From Lineolata rhizophorae (Eukaryota > Ascomycota > Dothideomycetes > Lineolatales > Lineolataceae), in contig MU001673.1 in assembly GCA_010093515.1 (NCBI GenBank), positions 686,049-750,048 on the forward strand: a stretch of 64,000 nucleotides of DNA, written 5' to 3'. This document shows, piece by piece, positions 59,728 to 64,000 of the stretch (position 1 is the stretch's first letter; each line of letters begins with the position of its first letter). Position numbers and translations under genes: made by a program. The notes beneath the pieces were generated by a model. The model did no database searches, was not told the origin of the DNA, and saw only the letters and a list, made by a program, of their open reading frames with translations.

Positions 59728-62252
59728 ATGTCCGCCGTTGAGAACGTGACTACGGCATCGCCGGCCAACGAGGGGAACGCCCCTGTCCCCGATGCCGCTG
59801 GCGCAAACGGCACCACGGTCAACACCAACGTCGGTCCTTCTAGCGGTGCGTCTGCTGATGCGCCTACTCCCACCTCGGCGGCCCCTTCCACGTCGCATCA
59901 CAATTCCGCATCCCTCTACGTGGGCGAGCTTGATCCATCCGTCACCGAGGCCATGCTCTTCGAGCTCTTTTCGTCCATCGGCCAGGTCGCCTCCATTCGT
60001 GTGTGCCGTGACGCTGTGACTCGTCGCTCACTTGGCTATGCCTACGTGAATTACAACAACTCGGAGGATGGCGAAAAGGCTCTTGAGGACCTCAACTACA
60101 CTCTCATCAAGGGAAAACCCTGCCGTATCATGTGGTCCCAGCGCGACCCCGCCCTTCGCAAGACAGGCCAGGGCAATGTCTTCATCAAGAACCTTGACCA
60201 CGCGATTGACAACAAGGCGTTGCATGATACGTTCGCTGCCTTTGGCAATATTCTCAGCTGCAAGGTGGCCCAGGATGAGAACGGAAACTCCAAGGGTTAT
60301 GGTTTCGTCCACTACGAGACCGCCGAAGCTGCCAACAACGCCATCAAGCACGTTAACGGCATGCTGTTGAACGAGAAGAAGGTTTTCGTAGGCCACCACA
60401 TCCCAAAGAAGGATCGCATGAGCAAGTTCGAGGAGATGAAGGCAAACTTCACCAACGTTTATGTCAAGAACGTGAACCCGGAGGTCTCTGAGGAGGAATT
60501 CCGCGACTTGTTTGCCAAGTACGGTGATATCACCTCGGCTTCGCTGGCTCACGACCCCGAGGGTAAGAGCCGCGGTTTCGGCTTCGTCAACTACGTTAAG
60601 CACGACGATGCCGCAGCTGCTGTCGATGCCCTCAACGACACCGACTTCCGTGGACAGAAGCTCTATGTTGGCCGCGCTCAGAAGAAGCATGAACGTGAAG
60701 AGGAACTGCGCAAGCAGTACGAGGCCGCTCGCATCGAGAAGCAGTCCAAGTACCAGGGTGTCAATCTCTATGTTAAGAACCTCAACGATGATGTCGACGA
60801 CGAAAAGTTACGTGAGATGTTCTCCCAGTTTGGCACCATCACTTCGGCCAAGGTGATGCGCGACACTGCGCCTGCTGATGGTTCAGAATCACCCACGGAG
60901 GGAAAAGAGGGCGAGGAGTCAAAGGATAGTGACTCCAAGGCTGCTAGCGACGATGGCGAAAAGAAGGAGGGCAAAGACACAAAGGAAAAGGACAAGGTTA
61001 CCATCAAGGGTGAGAAGAAGGTCCTAGGCAAAAGCAAGGGCTTTGGATTCGTTTGCTTCAGCAATCCCGACGAGGCGACCAAGGCCGTAACCGAAATGAA
61101 CCAGAAGATGGTTGAGGGCAAACCTCTCTATGTTGCGCTTGCGCAACGCAAGGATGTTCGAAAGAGCCAGCTCGAGGCGTCTATTCAAGCTCGCAACCAA
61201 ATTAGGCTTCAGCAGGCTGCTGCTGTGGCTGGAATGCCCAACCAGGTGAGGCTTGCCTACCAGACTCCTTTCGAGCCCAAGCGCCTACAATCTGCCGGCG
61301 GGGCTCTTCCTTCGTGCGTGCTATTTTGTTCAGAATGCTGACCGTCCCAGCAATTCATGCCCCAGCAGATGTTCTTCAACCCTAGCCAGCAGCCATTCAT
61401 GCCTCCGAATGCTCGTGGGCAGATGCCGTACCCTAACATGCCGGGCGGCGGTCAGGCTGGCCGCGGCGGTGGTTTCCCTGGTGGCGTTCCGCAACAGGGT
61501 GGCCGTGGCGCTCCGAGCTCCCAGCAGATGCCCATGGGCTATGCTATGCCTCCGAATATGCCTCCTGGTGCTTTCCCTCCTGGCGCTGCCTTCAACAACC
61601 CGCAACAGTTTATGCTCGCGCAGGCGGCTCAGGCCCTTGGTGGCCGTGGTGCCGGCGGTCGTAGCCCTATGCCTAACATGCCCGGTATGATGCCTCAGAT
61701 GCAAGGAGCTGTCCCTGGAATGGGCCGTGCCCCTCCTTTCGGTCAGCAGCAGCCCGGCGCTGGCCGAGGTGGCGCTCCCATGCCTTCTGGAGGTCGCCCT
61801 GGTGGTCAGATGCCGAACTTCCCTCAAAATGCTGGCCCCGGTGGCCGTCCTAGCCAGCCGGGCCAGCCGGGTGGTATGCAGGCCTCGCCTCAGGCCAGCA
61901 ACGTCGACGTGAGCCAGCTGGGCGGCACCAACGAGAAGGCTCAGAAGCAAATGCTCGGCGAGGCTCTGTACCCCAAGATCTACGAGCAGCAGCCCGAGCT
62001 CGCTGGCAAGATCACAGGCATGCTTCTGGAGATGGAGAATCATGAGTTGATTAATCTGTAAGTTTTTATCCCGCGCTTCTAATTCGGTCCAATTTTACGT
62101 TTCTAAGATGTGACAACAGTACCCAAGACGATAGTGCGCTTCGCGCTAAAGTTGAAGAAGCTATGTCTGTTTACGAAGACTACATTAAGAGCAAGGACGG
62201 CACTAGCGAGGCTAAAGACGATAAGAATGACGGCGAAGATGGCAAGGCTTAA
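59728..62252 (+). CDS. PAB1: PAB1, polyadenylate-binding protein
   Basis: Three exons (59728-61245, 61351-62057, 62120-62252) give 785 residues. The protein binds mRNA poly(A) tails, aids translation by contact with eIF4G and controls deadenylation. Four RRMs begin near residues 63 (SLYVGELD), 150 (NVFIKNLD), 243 (NVYVKNVN) and 346 (NLYVKNLN); RNP1 motifs such as KGYGFVHY and RGFGFVNY are intact. RRM4 is split by a Lys/Glu/Asp/Ser-rich insert of about 50 residues (380-432) before KGFGFVCF. A Gly/Met/Pro/Gln-rich linker (about 507-690) follows, then an MLLE domain ([17 protein letters not shown]). Introns are 105 and 62 nt; the second falls inside the MLLE domain. Confidence 0.96.
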
Positions 62253-63668
62253 GATGGCGCCGCTGCCTTGTCTCCCTAGCTTCGCGGATCTAGCGTTTCC
62301 CTTTCCTCTTGCTCCTTTCGCATACAAGAGGCGTGGTAATTGAGAAGGGAGGCTTAAAGGCTGCTGCTTTGGGGTCTTGAATACCCTCGAGGTTTGTCCT
62401 CTGGCGAATTCGGCGTCCGGTCCCGACGGTCAACGGTTTGTTTCTCTTGGCCCGGGCTTTATGTTCCGGCCTTTCTTTTTCTGTTTTTCTGGGACTCTGT
62501 CGCCCCCAAAAGTTTATGTTATGGCTTCCGATTCCCCCTGATTTTATCCCTTTCTTGATGGGTCCCTGGTGGACATTGCGTGGGCCAACGCGGCCTAGTG
62601 CGTCTTCTGGGATCGTTGTTGAAATTTCCAATCGTGTCACGCTTGTTATCAAACCCAACGCAGACTGTTCCGCTTCAAGGCATTGGCAGCTTGGCTGGCA
62701 CGCTTAGGAGACCTTCCCTCCCTCACGCCAAGTCTCACCAGGTTTCCCCCTCTTGACAACCTTGTTTCTTTCTCGTCTTTCTGTTTCTCAGGTCAGGAGC
62801 TCCCTCTCGGTCACGGCGGGTGGCTCTTTTACCTTTTTCTCCAGATGTAATTTTAGACACACGCCTCCCCGCGTTTCTCCCCCAAGGGAACTAGCCTCTG
62901 GTTTTCGGCTAACGGAGATGCTGGGACGGAGCATTTTTCCTTCTGCGAGCGATCGGATTCGGTGTGGATGATGGGTTGTGAGGTTGTCAAACTTGGTTTG
63001 TCAAGTCGATGAGGCTAAGGCACGCGGCAGTGTGAGAGACTGTCGGTCGTCGTACTCTAGCCTGTGTCTATGGAGAGATTGTACTGTCTGTTATCGGGGG
63101 TGTTTGTCAGGTTTCCAAGTAATCGAATGTTTCACGGGGATGTTGGGGGCGTGTAGGCGGGAGGTGGGATTGGCTGAGTGGATGGATGGGAGGTTATCAG
63201 GAGGGAAATGGGTTTGTGCTCGGTGTATTCACTATGGGATGGTTTAGGTGGGTGGTGGGTGGCTTCTATGGTGGATTGTCTAGCATGTGCCTTATGGGGT
63301 TCCAGAAGTAAGATGGACAGTGCATAGGCTGAATAAAGTTTTCTTAAGTTCAGAGCGGTGTTTCAGTGGGTGATGTGTGAGGCTGCTAGGTGAAGCTGGA
63401 TGCTATGCGTCAAGTGTGTGCCTTGGGATGTCTTGATGCAGTGCGTATTCAGGGGTGGATTTCCTGATACATGCACGTGCTGATAGTTCTGGGCCATCAA
63501 GCTAGGGCAGTAACGCTGCCATCGCTAGAGGCTAGAGAAATCTGTATGTGCCAAAGACCAGACTGGCACACGCTCTCATCATACCATTTCTCTACACTTC
63601 ATTGTATAAAGGAGAATTTTCGCACAAACAGCTTTCCACTCTCTAGCCCCCCCACCCCCCTTCATCCT
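62253..63668. other. convergent 3' flanks of PAB1 and the right-edge gene
   Basis: About 1.4 kb. The first part is T-rich, as expected for a 3' UTR; from 62950 to 63440 the plus strand is G/T-rich. No frame over 125 codons and no motif. Confidence 0.5.
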
Positions 63669-64000
63669 TCAAATCCTCTCAAACAGACTCTTCTTCCTCG
63701 TCCTCTCCGCATCATACACATCGACGCCCCCACCCTCCAAATGCTCAGCCCCATCCGCGCTCTTCTCCGCGTCCATGGCCCCGCTCGCCGCGCCGAACGA
63801 TCGCCCTCCCCGCCCCGACATGCCGCGGCTGGCGCGGCGCTTGGCGGCGGCGGCCGCCGCCGCAGGGTTGACGGAGCTCTGGCGGTGCACCTCGTCCGCC
63901 TCGCGCTCGACGTAGCGCTGGGGGCGCTTGGAGGCGATGGCTTCCTTGTCGGAGAAGACGAGGACGTTTTGGTTTTCGCGGAAGAAGCGGTCGAGGTCTT
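63669..64000 (-). CDS. 3' end of a gene leaving the window (C-terminal 109 residues)
   Basis: The frame is open from the right edge to a TGA at 63669-63671. It reads DLDRFFRENQNVLVFSDKEA, then KRPQRYVEREADEVHRQSS, an Ala-rich run followed by KRRASRGMSGRGGRSFG, and ends TRKKSLFERI. The first 40 residues look folded, the rest disordered and basic. The RRAS and KKS sites could be phosphorylated. I do not recognise the family; the main part lies outside the window. Confidence 0.65.
   Translation of the reverse strand, partial: DLDRFFRENQNVLVFSDKEAIASKRPQRYVEREADEVHRQSSVNPAAAAAAAKRRASRGMSGRGGRSFGAASGAMDAEKSADGAEHLEGGGVDVYDAERTRKKSLFERI

Overview
The window is nuclear DNA from a filamentous ascomycete, most likely a Sordariomycete-type Pezizomycotina. 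Most genes are split by short introns (about 44 to 240 nt) with GT..AG ends and CTAAC- or CTGAC-like branch sites. The gene content is typical of such fungi: a Ppo fatty-acid dioxygenase/P450 fusion, homocitrate synthase of the fungal alpha-aminoadipate lysine route, a p150Glued dynactin subunit, and a PAB1 with a long insert in its fourth RRM. I built the exon models by hand from reading frames and splice sites. No database search was possible, so names rest on recognised motifs.

Layout. 0-7 kb: a possible gene end at the left edge, a small secreted cysteine-rich protein (-), DPH1 (+) and a repeat-bearing protein with signal peptide and GPI-type tail (-). 8-14 kb: a group of four small metabolic genes, namely a beta-carbonic anhydrase (-), a short-chain dehydrogenase (-), a METTL7-like methyltransferase (+) and an AYR1-like acyl-DHAP reductase (-). 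14.5-24.6 kb: the dynactin gene ro-3 (+), ATE1 (-) and a Nudix hydrolase (+) with a very GC-rich stretch between the last two. 26.7-36.2 kb: homocitrate synthase (+), TSC13 (-) and a Ppo oxygenase (+). 36.7-42.7 kb: two conserved fungal proteins of unknown role (-), a possible partial gene and a 95-residue protein (+). 42.7-48.9 kb: a gene-poor stretch holding only one small membrane-tailed protein (-). 49-64 kb: FBP1 (+), a 1526-residue polyglutamine/coiled-coil protein (+), PAB1 (+) and the 3' end of a gene that leaves the window at the right edge (-).

Most genes are housekeeping genes and independent of each other. Loose functional links are lipid metabolism (AYR1-like, METTL7-like, TSC13, Ppo), protein modification (DPH1 on eEF2, ATE1 in the Arg/N-degron pathway) and carbon metabolism (FBP1, with CreA-like sites upstream). 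I saw no rRNA, no convincing tRNA, no CRISPR and no recognisable transposon. The points most worth a second look are the four-gene 8-14 kb block with a GC-AG intron, a 17-nt exon and a divergent promoter with three CACGTG boxes; the A-rich split leader of PAB1; the polyglutamine gene; and the repeat-built GPI protein. I did not find a clear new multi-gene system.
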